64,000 bases of DNA from Desulfitobacterium sp050251735 (GCA_050251735.1 JBFWMF010000009.1:66751-130750), one strand, 5' to 3'; counted from the stretch's first letter, positions 53,316 through 62,813 are shown. The notes: generated by a model not told the origin, from the letters alone. Numbers and translations are program-made.

Positions 53316-53567
53316 ATGAACGCATATCGTCCAGCTCCGTATTCTAACTGGATTATTGTGTTAAAGATTATCCTCTTGATTATCGCACTTTATTTTTCAG
53401 CTATTATACTTAGTCAAGTTTTTGCCTGGTTTTTCTCCATTGCTTTCGTGGTCATTCGTATTGCAGTTTACTTTGTCACTAGTATTCTCGTGCTCCACTT
53501 CTTTCTCAAATTATTATTCGGTTATGACCTCCTAAGATTTATTTTAGGTTCTCGTTTTAGCCGCTAA
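53316..53567 (+). CDS. Small membrane protein, unknown
   Basis: An 83-residue protein with two or three hydrophobic helices (IIVLKIILLIIALYFSAIIL, FFSIAFVVIRIAVYFVTSIL). GTAGGAGGTG precedes ATG 53316 and a good terminator follows. No family recognised. Confidence 0.75.
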   Translation: MNAYRPAPYSNWIIVLKIILLIIALYFSAIILSQVFAWFFSIAFVVIRIAVYFVTSILVLHFFLKLLFGYDLLRFILGSRFSR

Positions 53568-53579
53568 GCATCAATAGAT

Positions 53580-53605
53580 AAGCACCCTTGAGGGTGCTTT
53601 TTTTT
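53580..53605 (+). terminator. Terminator after the 83-aa gene
   Basis: AGCACCC-TTGA-GGGTGCT followed by seven T on the plus strand. Confidence 0.92.
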
Positions 53606-53675
53606 GGTTTTGGTACAACTCTCCCCTCATGTTCGGCATTCTTCATGAATATCCTTTGGAGAGGGAGGGAATATC

Positions 53676-54470
53676 ATGCGATTTATTGTATTCAAACGGC
53701 CATCTTGGCGAAACGCCATGCTGTGGGCCATTCTCTTATTCGTAGTGCTCGCCTATCGTGAAAATGTCATCTCAGTCTTCTCTAGCAAGCTAAAACCTAT
53801 TTACTCGACTGAGGTCACCACCAACGAAATCGGACTCACCTTCGATATCAGTTGGGGTGAAAATACTGCTGAACCTATCCTCAATATATTAAAGGAAAAG
53901 GGTGTTAAAGCGACCTTTTTTTTATCCAGCCCTTGGGCTTCAAAGCATGAAGATTTAGTCAAGCGCATGGTAGCCGATGGTCATGAAATAGCTTCTCATG
54001 GTAATCGTCATGTGGATTTAAACACCTTGGGTCCCAGTGAAATCGAACGAGAAATAACCGGTGCTCATGCTGTTCTGGAGGAGCTCACCGGTCAAAAGAT
54101 TGCCTTATTAAGACCACCGAATGGGGCTTATGATAATAAGCTGATTAGCGTTTCAGCCAGGCTTGGGTACCAGGTCATTCAATGGAGTGTGGACTCCCTA
54201 GACTGGAAAAGACCCGGTCCAGAAGCGGTAATAAATAACGTTCTCAACGGACTTCCTAAAGGGCATGGTGCTGGACCTGGAGATATTATTCTCTTTCACG
54301 CCTCAGATTCAGCGCCGGACACCATCAAAGCACTTCCAGTGGTCATCGATCGCTTGCAGGCAAAGAATTATCAACTCGTCCCCGTGGGCCAACTACTTAA
54401 AAGTGCCACAAAAACTTGGCCGCCTGAAAGCAATTTACCTCCCTTAGAAAAACCGGCGGTTACCCCTTAA
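53676..54470 (+). CDS. pdaB: PdaB-like polysaccharide deacetylase
   Basis: NodB-domain deacetylase of 264 residues with an N-terminal membrane anchor (MLWAILLFVVLAY). LTFDISWGE in place of TFDDGP, SHGNRHVDLN, RPPNGAYDN, WSVDSLDW and ILFHAS match PdaB, needed for spore maintenance in Bacillus. GAGAGGGAGGG precedes ATG. Its stop overlaps the convergent TPR gene by four bases. Confidence 0.88.
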   Translation: MRFIVFKRPSWRNAMLWAILLFVVLAYRENVISVFSSKLKPIYSTEVTTNEIGLTFDISWGENTAEPILNILKEKGVKATFFLSSPWASKHEDLVKRMVADGHEIASHGNRHVDLNTLGPSEIEREITGAHAVLEELTGQKIALLRPPNGAYDNKLISVSARLGYQVIQWSVDSLDWKRPGPEAVINNVLNGLPKGHGAGPGDIILFHASDSAPDTIKALPVVIDRLQAKNYQLVPVGQLLKSATKTWPPESNLPPLEKPAVTP

Positions 54471-55477
54471 TTTCCTATAACTTTAGACAAGGCTTTCTCA
54501 GCAGCTATGCGCTCACCGGCTTGCTGTAAAGCAATAGTGGCATCTTTCACTACAAACTGTGGTAAACCTCTATCCAATGCTCCTTGAAGATGCTCAGCAG
54601 CCTTTACAAAATCACCATGTTCATATTCTTCAATTCCGGCTAAATATTGAAGACAGGCTTCGCCATCCTCCAGCTTCTCAATTTCCTTAAGAGTGTCTTC
54701 ATAGCTCTTGCGTTCACCGATAACTAGGGACAAAATTGCCTTTTTCACTAATAGTTGCTGAGTATAAGAAATATTATCCGTCCCTACAAGTTGACGACTC
54801 AGCTCTTTGGCTCTATCCCATTGCCCTAAGTTCAGGGCTAAGTCATATTCAGTTGCCAAAACCTGTGGGTGTGCAGATGAGATCTCGGAAGCGCTTTGCC
54901 AGGATTTTTGAGCTCGTTCTAGATCACCTGAGGCCATAAGGCTTCTCGTTAGGGCAATGTTTTTTAATACCTGCTCCTCACGATTAAGGTCTGTATCGTT
55001 AATCGTGAGCAGAACCTTTTCAGCCTCCTCGTATGACTCTTCTTCATACCACAATAATCCCTCAGCAAGTCTTTGTAGAGGTAGCGACTTAAATGTATGG
55101 ATCATCGATTCTGCCTCTCCTAGCTTTCCTTGGAGGCAATAAAGCTGAAAAAGCCAGAAGCGTTGGGTATCATCATCATATTGCAGCAAATCCGCTTCTA
55201 AATCTTGATGATTTCCTTGATTGAGTTTCAGCCACAGCTCACCCTCACGAATTGCCGGAACCTTTTTAAGCCAGTCGGCCTTATCCTCCATCCAAGTGAG
55301 CTCCTGAGAAAGAGCCATAAAATCATAACGATCGATAGCCCCTCGAAAGGCCATGATATGTTTTAAATAGGGACTACTTAAAAAGAGAATGCCGAAGATG
55401 AGGATCCCGCCTATGAGGATTTTCAGGATGCGCATTCTTTTTTTATACCCTCTTGAGGATCTCTTTTTCCTTGACAT
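54467..55477 (-). CDS. Membrane-anchored TPR-like protein
   Basis: A 336-residue protein: basic N-terminus, one helix (LKILIGGILIFGILFLSSPYL), then degenerate TPR units (QGKLGEAESMIHTFKSL, EESYEEAEKVLLTI, GDFVKAAEHLQGALDRG). Predicted to be a membrane-tethered scaffold. Ribosome site is weak. No specific family. Confidence 0.78.
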   Translation of the reverse strand: MSRKKRSSRGYKKRMRILKILIGGILIFGILFLSSPYLKHIMAFRGAIDRYDFMALSQELTWMEDKADWLKKVPAIREGELWLKLNQGNHQDLEADLLQYDDDTQRFWLFQLYCLQGKLGEAESMIHTFKSLPLQRLAEGLLWYEEESYEEAEKVLLTINDTDLNREEQVLKNIALTRSLMASGDLERAQKSWQSASEISSAHPQVLATEYDLALNLGQWDRAKELSRQLVGTDNISYTQQLLVKKAILSLVIGERKSYEDTLKEIEKLEDGEACLQYLAGIEEYEHGDFVKAAEHLQGALDRGLPQFVVKDATIALQQAGERIAAEKALSKVIGN

Positions 55478-55505
55478 TTACTCACACTCTATTCTTTAGG
55501 TAGTA

Positions 55506-56375
55506 TCAGTGCCCTTTCCAAGCAGAGAATCCCTCCCCAACCACTTCCGGTACATCGGAAATAGACAGGAAGGCCTTAGCGTCCCGATTGCGAATAATCT
55601 CTTTTATCTGTGACATTTCCGTCCGATTGATGACACAGTAGACTACTTCTTTGTCCTCATTAGAATAGGCACCCTTTGCTTGAAAAAGCGTGACTCCTCG
55701 ATCCAATTTTTCCATTATGTCTTTGGCAACTCCCTGAGGGTCCTGAGTGACAACAAGGACACTCTTAGAGGGATTTATACCCTCCTGAACCATGTCTATG
55801 ACCTTCGTCGCAATAAACATGTAAATCATCGCGTACATGGCTCTTTCTGGTCCTAGAAAAATTGCAGCGGCGACAAAAATCAAGGCGTCGATGACCATCA
55901 GAACCTGCCCCACACTAAAGGATGTGGTGCGGCTAAAGAACACAGCGAGAATATCAGTTCCACCCAAAGAGCCACGACTACGAAAAATAATTCCCATCCC
56001 AATACCGCTCACGACACCGGCAAAAATACAGGCGAGTAAAGGATCACTCGTCGGATTAGGTATTACTTTCGTTAAATCCAAAGCGAGAGAAAATACTCCC
56101 ACTCCGATCATACTATAGATCAAAAACACTCGCCCTACCATTTTCCAGCCCACGATAAATAGAGGAATATTTAAAATGATAACGATTTTGCTAACGGATA
56201 GATTGCTTAAGTAATGAATAATAATCGCAATCCCTGTAACTCCACCATCGGCTATTTTGTTGGGCAAAATCATGGAATTAATGCTGGCAGCTACAATGAA
56301 AGCTCCAATGCATATCGCCGCCAATCTTTTAAAATGCATCCACGGTCTTCGAAGAGAGTCTTTTCTCCATTCCAT
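55506..56375 (-). CDS. YitT-family membrane protein (DUF2179)
   Basis: A 289-residue protein. Five or six membrane helices (FIVAASINSMILPNKIADGG, FRSRGSLGGTDILAVFF) followed by a DUF2179 cytoplasmic domain (GVTLFQAKGAYSNEDKEVVY). Common in Firmicutes; transport role inferred only. ATG 56375 after AGGTGGG preferred to 56414. Confidence 0.9.
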   Translation of the reverse strand: MEWRKDSLRRPWMHFKRLAAICIGAFIVAASINSMILPNKIADGGVTGIAIIIHYLSNLSVSKIVIILNIPLFIVGWKMVGRVFLIYSMIGVGVFSLALDLTKVIPNPTSDPLLACIFAGVVSGIGMGIIFRSRGSLGGTDILAVFFSRTTSFSVGQVLMVIDALIFVAAAIFLGPERAMYAMIYMFIATKVIDMVQEGINPSKSVLVVTQDPQGVAKDIMEKLDRGVTLFQAKGAYSNEDKEVVYCVINRTEMSQIKEIIRNRDAKAFLSISDVPEVVGEGFSAWKGH

Positions 56376-56582
56376 AGGAATCCCACCTATCTTGTGCATT
56401 ACGAATAGATACAAAATCTATCTGGTTTTATAATCATATTATAGTCAGGAAATTCTCCTTAGATTATACCTTTCCCTAACACAATTTGTGTTTGCCAGTC
56501 TGAACAGCCATTTCCCATATTGTTCCATGCGCTCCAATCTGTGCATAATATGAATTATCTCTTACTAAAGGAGAGAATGCAA

Positions 56583-56627
56583 ATGGCATTCGATGGTGTT
56601 GACGGAGCTGGTTGTGGAAGGAGCTGA
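56583..56627 (+). CDS. Possible 14-aa leader peptide
   Basis: ATG at 56583 is nine bases after AAAGGAG and reads MAFDGVDGAGCGRS before TGA. The end of this frame contains the ribosome site of the next small ORF, so translation could be coupled. Evidence is only the ribosome site. Confidence 0.3.
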   Translation: MAFDGVDGAGCGRS

Positions 56628-56631
56628 GTTG

Positions 56632-56748
56632 ATGTTTGGCTTTGGATTTCTCCCCTTTGTACTGGGTTTTGGATTAGGCGCTACGTTTACAAGACCTCGC
56701 TACTACCCATCCTCGTATTATGCTCCATATCCGTACGGTTGGTATTAG
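56632..56748 (+). CDS. 38-aa Gly/aromatic-rich peptide
   Basis: ATG 56632 to TAG 56748, eight bases after AAGGAG. The peptide starts MFGFGFLPFVLGFGLGATF and ends with a Tyr/Pro-rich tail (RPRYYPSSYYAPYPYGWY). Hydrophobic head and aromatic tail recall short spore coat or envelope peptides, but I do not recognise it. A plus-strand terminator follows. Confidence 0.55.
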   Translation: MFGFGFLPFVLGFGLGATFTRPRYYPSSYYAPYPYGWY

Positions 56749-56793
56749 CATCAGTCAACGATAGACGCAGTTTAGATCTTATGTTGACGAATT

Positions 56794-56825
56794 AGCCGGA
56801 GGACTCTCTCCGGCTTCTTTCTTTT
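56794..56825 (+). terminator. Terminator after the small ORFs
   Basis: AGCCGGAG-GACTCT-CTCCGGCT followed by TCTTTCTTTT. Confidence 0.85.
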
Positions 56826-56896
56826 CATCCTATTGTCACCAAGTCTCAGAGCAGAAACAAAAACACTGCAATCATTTGCAGTGTCTGACTTTCATA

Positions 56897-56972
56897 TGGT
56901 GCGCCCGGCAGGATTTGAACCTGCGACCTGCGGCCTCGGAAACCGTCACTCTATCCCCTGAGCTACGAGCGC
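56897..56972 (-). tRNA. tRNA-Arg (anticodon CCG)
   Basis: Minus-strand cloverleaf: acceptor GCGCTCG/CGGGCGC, D-stem GCTC/GAGT, anticodon loop TTCCGAG (CCG), T-arm GCAGG-TTCGAAT-CCTGC, discriminator A and encoded CCA. One A-C mismatch at the base of the anticodon stem. Single unit with its own promoter. Confidence 0.93.
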
Positions 56973-56992
56973 GCGAAATTAACCGCTTATTT

Positions 56993-57021
56993 ACTTTACT
57001 AAATGAGTCACTCTTTGTCAA
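56993..57021 (-). promoter_or_regulatory. Promoter of tRNA-Arg
   Basis: On the minus strand TTGACA (57021-57016), 17 bases, TAAAGT (56998-56993), about 20 bases before the mature tRNA. Confidence 0.82.
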
Positions 57022-57052
57022 GTCATGATTTGGAAGTATGCTTTAAACGTCA

Positions 57053-57727
57053 TTAGGGCACCAACAGCTCCTGAACAACCTGATAGATTTCCTCATGAAT
57101 TTCCTCAATAGATTTTAGCTTACCTTCAGATAAGCAGTCAATATTTACCCAATGTTCGTGGATTCGTATTTTCTGAGCATTCTCATAGGATTCCTTAAGA
57201 TAAGCTACATTTTTTTCGTGAATATCTTGGCTGGAAACAACTGATTTATCCTCCCGATTCGCAATAAAATGAATACTGTAGTCAGGGGGCATATTAAGAT
57301 AAATCACTAGATCCGGTGCAGGCAAGCCCATCAGACGATATTCAAGATCTTTCAGCCACTCAATATAGCTTTCCCAGCCATCGGAATCTTGGATTTTAAC
57401 TGCTTGATGAATCATGTTGGAGGTGGTATAGCGATCAGCAAGAATGATTCCTCCTTGCTGGTAAAAATCCCCCCAGAGGGTTTTATAGGAGGCATAACGA
57501 TCCACAGCATAGAAGGTTGATGCCGCATAGGGGTTGACCGCATTGGGGTCGCTCCCGAATTCTCCTCCTAGGTACATTTTAACAAGGGCTGACGAGGGAC
57601 TTGCATAATTAGGAAACTCTACCTTCTTAACCAATATTCCTTCTTGCATAAGTCGCTGCCAGAGTTTGTGAGTCTGAGTCGCCTTGCCACTCCCATCCCC
57701 GCCTTCAATAATAATGAGTTTTCCCAA
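57053..57727 (-). CDS. tmk: Thymidylate kinase
   Basis: Phosphorylates dTMP to dTDP; 224 residues. P-loop EGGDGSGKATQT, the DR(Y) motif ILADRYTTSN, and LIMxLP-like APDLVIYLNMPP. TTG start follows AAGGTGG. Alone, with a hairpin-rich region upstream. Confidence 0.93.
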   Translation of the reverse strand: MGKLIIIEGGDGSGKATQTHKLWQRLMQEGILVKKVEFPNYASPSSALVKMYLGGEFGSDPNAVNPYAASTFYAVDRYASYKTLWGDFYQQGGIILADRYTTSNMIHQAVKIQDSDGWESYIEWLKDLEYRLMGLPAPDLVIYLNMPPDYSIHFIANREDKSVVSSQDIHEKNVAYLKESYENAQKIRIHEHWVNIDCLSEGKLKSIEEIHEEIYQVVQELLVP

Positions 57728-57768
57728 TGCCGTATTCCACCTTCTTGATTCAGGATTAAGTGATTATT

Positions 57769-58010
57769 AGCTTCAGATGGAGTTTGCCTAAGAGGAATAC
57801 ATACTCCAGCTGAAGCTTTAAGAATTTGTCCACGCAGTGGACAAATCAACTAGGCCTGCAAAGCAAGCAAGTTTCCTATGTCTAGGGACGTAGCAGCCGT
57901 TATCTCCCACTTATAGATAATGGAGTTTTTCGGTTGGAAGTTATCGGATAAAGAAGCACGGAGGAGAAAACTCTTCCGTGCTTCCCAGAGGGGGTGTCCC
58001 CTCTTTTTTT
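57769..58010 (+). ncRNA. Candidate structured RNA with plus-strand terminator
   Basis: Gap of 303 bases between tmk and oppA, without a coding frame I trust. Four hairpins: 57769-57817 (14 bp, one A-G mismatch, 19-base loop), 57824-57846 (10 bp perfect, GCA loop), 57953-57984 (14 bp, AAAA loop) and 57987-58010 (AGAGGGG/CCCCTCT then six T on the plus strand). The last has a T-run only on the plus strand, where no gene lies. No clear promoter found. No match to a known riboswitch, SRP, RNase P or tmRNA core that I could recall. Confidence 0.4.
57953..57984 (-). terminator. Probable oppA terminator hairpin
   Basis: On the minus strand GAAGCACGGAAGAG/CTCCTCCGTGCTTC with a TTTT loop is followed by TTTATCC. 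It lies 47 bases past the oppA stop. Confidence 0.55.
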
Positions 58011-58030
58011 AAAGTTCTTTCAGAATCAAA

Positions 58031-59638
58031 TTATTTTGTAGCTGTTGCATACATGAAGTATTTAAAGCCTAGCGGTGAAGAATAGAAGCCTTCAACCTTT
58101 TGATTCAGAAGGAATAGATCAACATAGTAGTAAATTGGGTTGAGCATGTTTTCTTCGAAGATGATATCCTCAGCTTGATGCATTAATTCAAAACGCTTTG
58201 CTGGATCAGAAGTAGTTTTTACTTCTTTAATCAGTGCGTCATATTTAGCGTTGGACCATTGAGCATCGTTGTTGCCGCCATCGGTAACCCACATATCTAA
58301 CATAGAGATTGGATCGTTATAATCGCTCAACCAGCCATTACGGGCAATCTGGAAATCCCCATTCTTACGGGTATTGAGGAAGGTTCCCCACTCTTGAGAG
58401 GCTAGTGTCACTTTCACACCGATTTTTGACCACTGATCTTGAAGGGCTTCACCAACAGCTTGGTGGCCAGTTCCTTCATTGTAGAGGTACTCAATGGCAG
58501 GAAGGCCTTCGCCATTAGGATAACCGGCTTGTGCCAGAAGTTCTTTGGCTTTTGCCAAGTTGCCTTCATAATCAGTAGGATTGTAGTAGTCTCCACCTAC
58601 TTCGCGGAATTCTTTGGTCGGATCAGCATCAGAGAGTCCTGTAGCAACGAATGCTCCGGCTGGAACCTGACCTGATTTACCAATGTTTTCTACGATCCAT
58701 TGACGGTCAACTGCAAGTGTTAAAGCTTCACGAACCAAAGGATTGTCCAGAGGAGCTTTTGTTACATTATAGGTTACATAATAGGTACCTAATTGACCTT
58801 CTAAGTTAAACTCGGGTTTTTCTCTCCAAGCATCGATTTCGTCGTTAGGCATTTTATCCGCAAACAAAATTTCGTTTTGTTGGAAAGCGTTAAGAATTGA
58901 GGTGTCGTCATCCATTAATACAAACTTGATGTTTTGAGTTCCAAGCTTTGCGGCATTCCAATAAGCATCATTCTTGGTCATGGTGATATGGGAACCGAGC
59001 ACCCACTCAGTCACCTTATAGGGTCCATTACCAATGTAAGTTTCCACTTTAGTTGCCCATGCATCGCCATTCGCTTCAATAATATCTTGACGAACTGGTG
59101 AATAAGCAGGGAAGGCTGTTAATTCCAAGAAGTATGGCACTGCGTTATTTAAAGTTACCACTAGAGTTTTGTCATCTTTAGCGACGACATCTAATTTTCC
59201 GTCTTCAAAGCCTTTGATCACGTCAAACATGTAGGCATAATCAGCTGCTGTTTCAGCAGCAATCGCACGATTCCAAGAATATACAAAATCATTAGCAGTA
59301 ACAGGTTTTCCGTCACTCCATTTTAAACCATCACGAAGATGAAACGTGTAAACTGTTCCGTCATCTGAAACTTCGTACTTTTCTGCTTGTCCAGGTGCAG
59401 GAACTCCATCCTTATCCAAAATATATAGTCCTTCAAAGGCATGGATAATCATGGTTGCACCATCAACTGCTGAGTTAAGTGCTGGGTCGATTGTGTCCGG
59501 ATCGGGTCCTACATTCACGGCAAGGGTGTCCAACTTACCAGTCTCCGCAGGTTTTGTTGCGGCACCTTGGCCACATGCAGTTAAGAGCGTCATTGCAAGC
59601 ATGACGACAACTACAAAGAGGGCTGTCTTCCTTTTCAT
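58031..59638 (-). CDS. oppA: Oligopeptide ABC transporter substrate-binding lipoprotein
   Basis: SBP_bac_5 family lipoprotein, 535 residues. Lipobox LLTAC at residues 18-22; DPDTIDPALNS, the RDGLKWSDGKPVTANDFVYSW region and NGPYKVTEW are family-typical. Peptide receptor of the opp system. ATG follows GGAGGAAAACTA. Last gene of the unit; a TTTTAACA/TGTTAAAA hairpin (59703-59727) separates it from oppF and might stabilise its mRNA. Confidence 0.95.
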   Translation of the reverse strand: MKRKTALFVVVVMLAMTLLTACGQGAATKPAETGKLDTLAVNVGPDPDTIDPALNSAVDGATMIIHAFEGLYILDKDGVPAPGQAEKYEVSDDGTVYTFHLRDGLKWSDGKPVTANDFVYSWNRAIAAETAADYAYMFDVIKGFEDGKLDVVAKDDKTLVVTLNNAVPYFLELTAFPAYSPVRQDIIEANGDAWATKVETYIGNGPYKVTEWVLGSHITMTKNDAYWNAAKLGTQNIKFVLMDDDTSILNAFQQNEILFADKMPNDEIDAWREKPEFNLEGQLGTYYVTYNVTKAPLDNPLVREALTLAVDRQWIVENIGKSGQVPAGAFVATGLSDADPTKEFREVGGDYYNPTDYEGNLAKAKELLAQAGYPNGEGLPAIEYLYNEGTGHQAVGEALQDQWSKIGVKVTLASQEWGTFLNTRKNGDFQIARNGWLSDYNDPISMLDMWVTDGGNNDAQWSNAKYDALIKEVKTTSDPAKRFELMHQAEDIIFEENMLNPIYYYVDLFLLNQKVEGFYSSPLGFKYFMYATATK

Positions 59639-59772
59639 TAGTTTTCCTCCATTTTCTTTTTTTACTAGTATGCTAATTTAACTAGTACCTTTTTCCCAAC
59701 CTATTTTAACATTTTTGCATGTTAAAAACTACATATAAATAATATGAAAATTGAATATTTAAATATCTCTAT

Positions 59773-60741
59773 TTAATTAACTCGATCTAAATGATGACAG
59801 GCCGCAAAGTGGCCAGAAGATACCTCTTTAAATTCCGGTTCAACTTCCGCACAGAGCTCTGTCGCATAGTGGCAACGGGTTCGGAATCGACAACCACTGG
59901 GGGGGTTCACCGGACTGGGTACATCTCCTTCCAGTACTATCCGCTTCCTAGTGCGAGCTTCTATCGGGTCCACAATCGGAATGGCTGATATCAAGGATTT
60001 CGTGTAGGGATGGACACTGTGAAAAATCAGCTCGTAATTATCCGCCAGCTCCACTAACTTACCTAAATACATTACCCCGATACGTTTACTGATATGCTTA
60101 ACAACACTCAAATCGTGGGCGATGAACAAATAAGTCAGACCCATGTCCTCCTGTAGCTCTTCGAACATATTGACAATTTGAGCTTGAATGGATACGTCTA
60201 AAGCAGATATAGGCTCATCACAGACGATAAACTCAGGATCCACAGCCAATGCTCTGGCAATCCCAATTCTTTGCCGTTGACCGCCGGAGAATTCGTGGGG
60301 ATAACGATTGGCATGCTCACTATTGAGGCCAACACGCTGAAGCATGCTGATGACCTTATTCTTTCTTTCCGCTTTGGAAGAAGCAAGTTTATGAATATCA
60401 ATAGCCTCACCTACAATATCGACAACCGTCATACGAGGATCTAGGCTAGCATAGGGATCTTGAAAGACAATTTGCATTTTTCTCCGGTAGGGAAGCATAT
60501 TCACATGAGTGATATCCTTGCCATCATAGAAAATCTTGCCGGAGGTCGGATCGTAAAGACGAAGAATGGTCCGGCCTACAGTGGTTTTTCCACAACCACT
60601 CTCCCCTACTAGACCCAAAGTTTCCCCTTTGTTAATATAAAAGCTAACATCGTCCACAGCCTTTACATACTTTGGTTTCAAAAAGGATCCGCCTGCCGGA
60701 AAGTATTGTTGCAAATTTTGAATCTCAACAAGCTTGCTCAT
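59773..60741 (-). CDS. oppF: Oligopeptide ABC transporter ATP-binding protein OppF
   Basis: ABC ATPase, 322 residues. Walker A GESGCGKTT, signature FSGGQRQRIGIARALA, Walker B FIVCDEPISALD, and C-terminal oligopeptide/dipeptide domain with CRFRTRCHYATELC. Overlaps oppD by four bases. Confidence 0.95.
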   Translation of the reverse strand: MSKLVEIQNLQQYFPAGGSFLKPKYVKAVDDVSFYINKGETLGLVGESGCGKTTVGRTILRLYDPTSGKIFYDGKDITHVNMLPYRRKMQIVFQDPYASLDPRMTVVDIVGEAIDIHKLASSKAERKNKVISMLQRVGLNSEHANRYPHEFSGGQRQRIGIARALAVDPEFIVCDEPISALDVSIQAQIVNMFEELQEDMGLTYLFIAHDLSVVKHISKRIGVMYLGKLVELADNYELIFHSVHPYTKSLISAIPIVDPIEARTRKRIVLEGDVPSPVNPPSGCRFRTRCHYATELCAEVEPEFKEVSSGHFAACHHLDRVN

Positions 60742-61748
60742 CGTACTTCACCTCCCCGCTCGAATTGTTTTTTCTGAATCAGCCAGCAGGCACTAAAATG
60801 ATTATCTCCGACCGCTGTATACTCAGGCATTTCCCGAAGACAGATTTTCATGCAGCTTTCACAACGAGGCGCAAATGGGCAACCGGCCGGTGGATTAAGC
60901 ATATCCACTGGAGTTCCTTCAATAGGGATAAGCTTCTTATGCTCCTTGTCCTCCAGCTTGGGAATACTGCGTAGCAACCCTTTGGTGTATTCATGTTGAG
61001 GATTGTAGAAGATATCATCCACAGAACCATATTCGACAATCTTACCTGCATACATAACAATGATCCTCTGGCACATATTAGCAACGATACCTAAATCGTG
61101 GGTAATCATAATAATCGACATACCGATTTTTTCCTTAAGCTCATTCATAAGCTCTAAAATCTGAGCCTGAATGGTCACGTCTAGAGCTGTGGTCGGTTCG
61201 TCGGCAATCAGAAGTTTAGGTTCACAGGCTAAGGCAATGGCAATCATCACCCTTTGTCGCATACCTCCTGAAAGTTCGTGCGGATATTGTTTCAGCCTTT
61301 TACGGGGTTCATTGATTCCAACAAGAGTTAATAATTCTTCTGCCCGTGCCATAGCCTCTTTATAGCTCTTTTTGGTATGTTGGACAATGACCTCACAAAT
61401 TTGATTGCCAATGGTATAGACAGGGTTTAAGCTGGTCATCGGATCTTGGAAAATGATGCTCACTTCATTGCCGCGAATTTTTCTTAATTCGTTTTCAGTC
61501 ATCTCATTAATCCGATGTCCGTTAAAGTCGATAGCTCCGCCTACCACACGTCCACCACTAGCAAGAAGACCCATAATCGAGTAAGCCGTAACGCTCTTGC
61601 CGCTACCGCTTTCACCAACGATACCGATTACATCGCCTTCATTTAATTGGAAGGATATGTCATTTACGGCTTTCACTTCTCCGGCAGGAGTAAAAAAGGA
61701 AACTCGGACATTTTGCATATTTAATAATATATCACTCATCATTGTCAC
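60738..61748 (-). CDS. oppD: Oligopeptide ABC transporter ATP-binding protein OppD
   Basis: ABC ATPase, 336 residues. Walker A GESGSGKSV, signature LSGGMRQRVMIAIALA, Walker B LLIADEPTTALD, C-terminal CPFAPRCESCMKIC. One base after oppC stop. Confidence 0.95.
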   Translation of the reverse strand: MTMMSDILLNMQNVRVSFFTPAGEVKAVNDISFQLNEGDVIGIVGESGSGKSVTAYSIMGLLASGGRVVGGAIDFNGHRINEMTENELRKIRGNEVSIIFQDPMTSLNPVYTIGNQICEVIVQHTKKSYKEAMARAEELLTLVGINEPRKRLKQYPHELSGGMRQRVMIAIALACEPKLLIADEPTTALDVTIQAQILELMNELKEKIGMSIIMITHDLGIVANMCQRIIVMYAGKIVEYGSVDDIFYNPQHEYTKGLLRSIPKLEDKEHKKLIPIEGTPVDMLNPPAGCPFAPRCESCMKICLREMPEYTAVGDNHFSACWLIQKKQFERGGEVR

Positions 61749-61749
61749 C

Positions 61750-62796
61750 TCAATTCTTTAACTTTGGGTCAAAGGCGTCACGGAGCCCATCACCCAGCAA
61801 GTTAAAAGAAAAGATAATCAAGCTGATCATAATTGCTGGTGCCAGCAACCTGTATGGATAGGAATAAACTCCATCAATAGCAAGGGCAGTCATCGATCCC
61901 AGACTGGGCATGGGAGCTGAAACACCGATACCAATAAAACTCAAAAAGCTCTCTGTAAACATAGCAGAAGGAATTTGCAGTGTAGTCATAACAATAAGAG
62001 TTCCCATGACATTGGTGAGCAAATGCATTCGAATTATCTTAGCACTGCTGGCGCCCATGGCTCTTGCTGCAGTCACATATTCCTGTTCCTTAACGGTCAG
62101 GATTTGGCTACGAACAATACGCGCCATCCCAACCCAATAAAGCAAAGAGAAGACAATAAAAATACAAATCAAGCCAACACCAACGGTCTCAATCCAAGCA
62201 AAGGCTGGAGAACTCGCCGCCAACTCTTTCAGAGGATATTTTAGGGTGACCATCAGCAAAATAATAATCAAGATGTCCGGGACCGTATAAATAATATCGA
62301 CAATCCGCATCATGATGAGGTCCACCTTACCGCCGAAATAACCGGCAACAGTTCCGTAAATCGACCCTATCAATAAAACCAAGACGCTTGCCACCATACC
62401 AACCAGCAAAGAGATACGGCTGCCATACATCAAACGCACCATGGTATCCCTTCCTAATGAATCCGTTCCTAATATATGAGGGAATACCCCTTCACCAGAA
62501 GCCTTAAGGGTAAGCTCCGTTTCTGAATATTGCATGGGAGCAAGATTTTCGCTTCCTCGAATCTGTTGCTCATAAGAATAAGGATAAATTTCTGGCATAA
62601 TGAAAGCAAAAATCATGACTAAAATAATAACCACAAAACTGGTCATGGCGATCTTATTATTTTTAAAACGGCGAAGGCCATCACGCCAAAAGCTTACGCT
62701 TTCTCGCATGACTACAAGACTCTTTTTCTCCTCCTCGTCGGCTAAGAGGAAGTCGGAGACATCCAGTTGTAGACTTAATTTGCTTTTCTCACTCAT
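61750..62796 (-). CDS. oppC: Oligopeptide ABC transporter permease OppC
   Basis: Permease of 348 residues with six helices; N-terminal OppC_N domain (WRDGLRRFKNNKIAMTSFVV), EAA-loop-like EYVTAARAMGASSAKIIRMH. A cytoplasmic extension of 30 residues precedes the first helix. Confidence 0.95.
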   Translation of the reverse strand: MSEKSKLSLQLDVSDFLLADEEEKKSLVVMRESVSFWRDGLRRFKNNKIAMTSFVVIILVMIFAFIMPEIYPYSYEQQIRGSENLAPMQYSETELTLKASGEGVFPHILGTDSLGRDTMVRLMYGSRISLLVGMVASVLVLLIGSIYGTVAGYFGGKVDLIMMRIVDIIYTVPDILIIILLMVTLKYPLKELAASSPAFAWIETVGVGLICIFIVFSLLYWVGMARIVRSQILTVKEQEYVTAARAMGASSAKIIRMHLLTNVMGTLIVMTTLQIPSAMFTESFLSFIGIGVSAPMPSLGSMTALAIDGVYSYPYRLLAPAIMISLIIFSFNLLGDGLRDAFDPKLKN

Positions 62797-62813
62797 GTTT
62801 GTACCTTCCTCCC

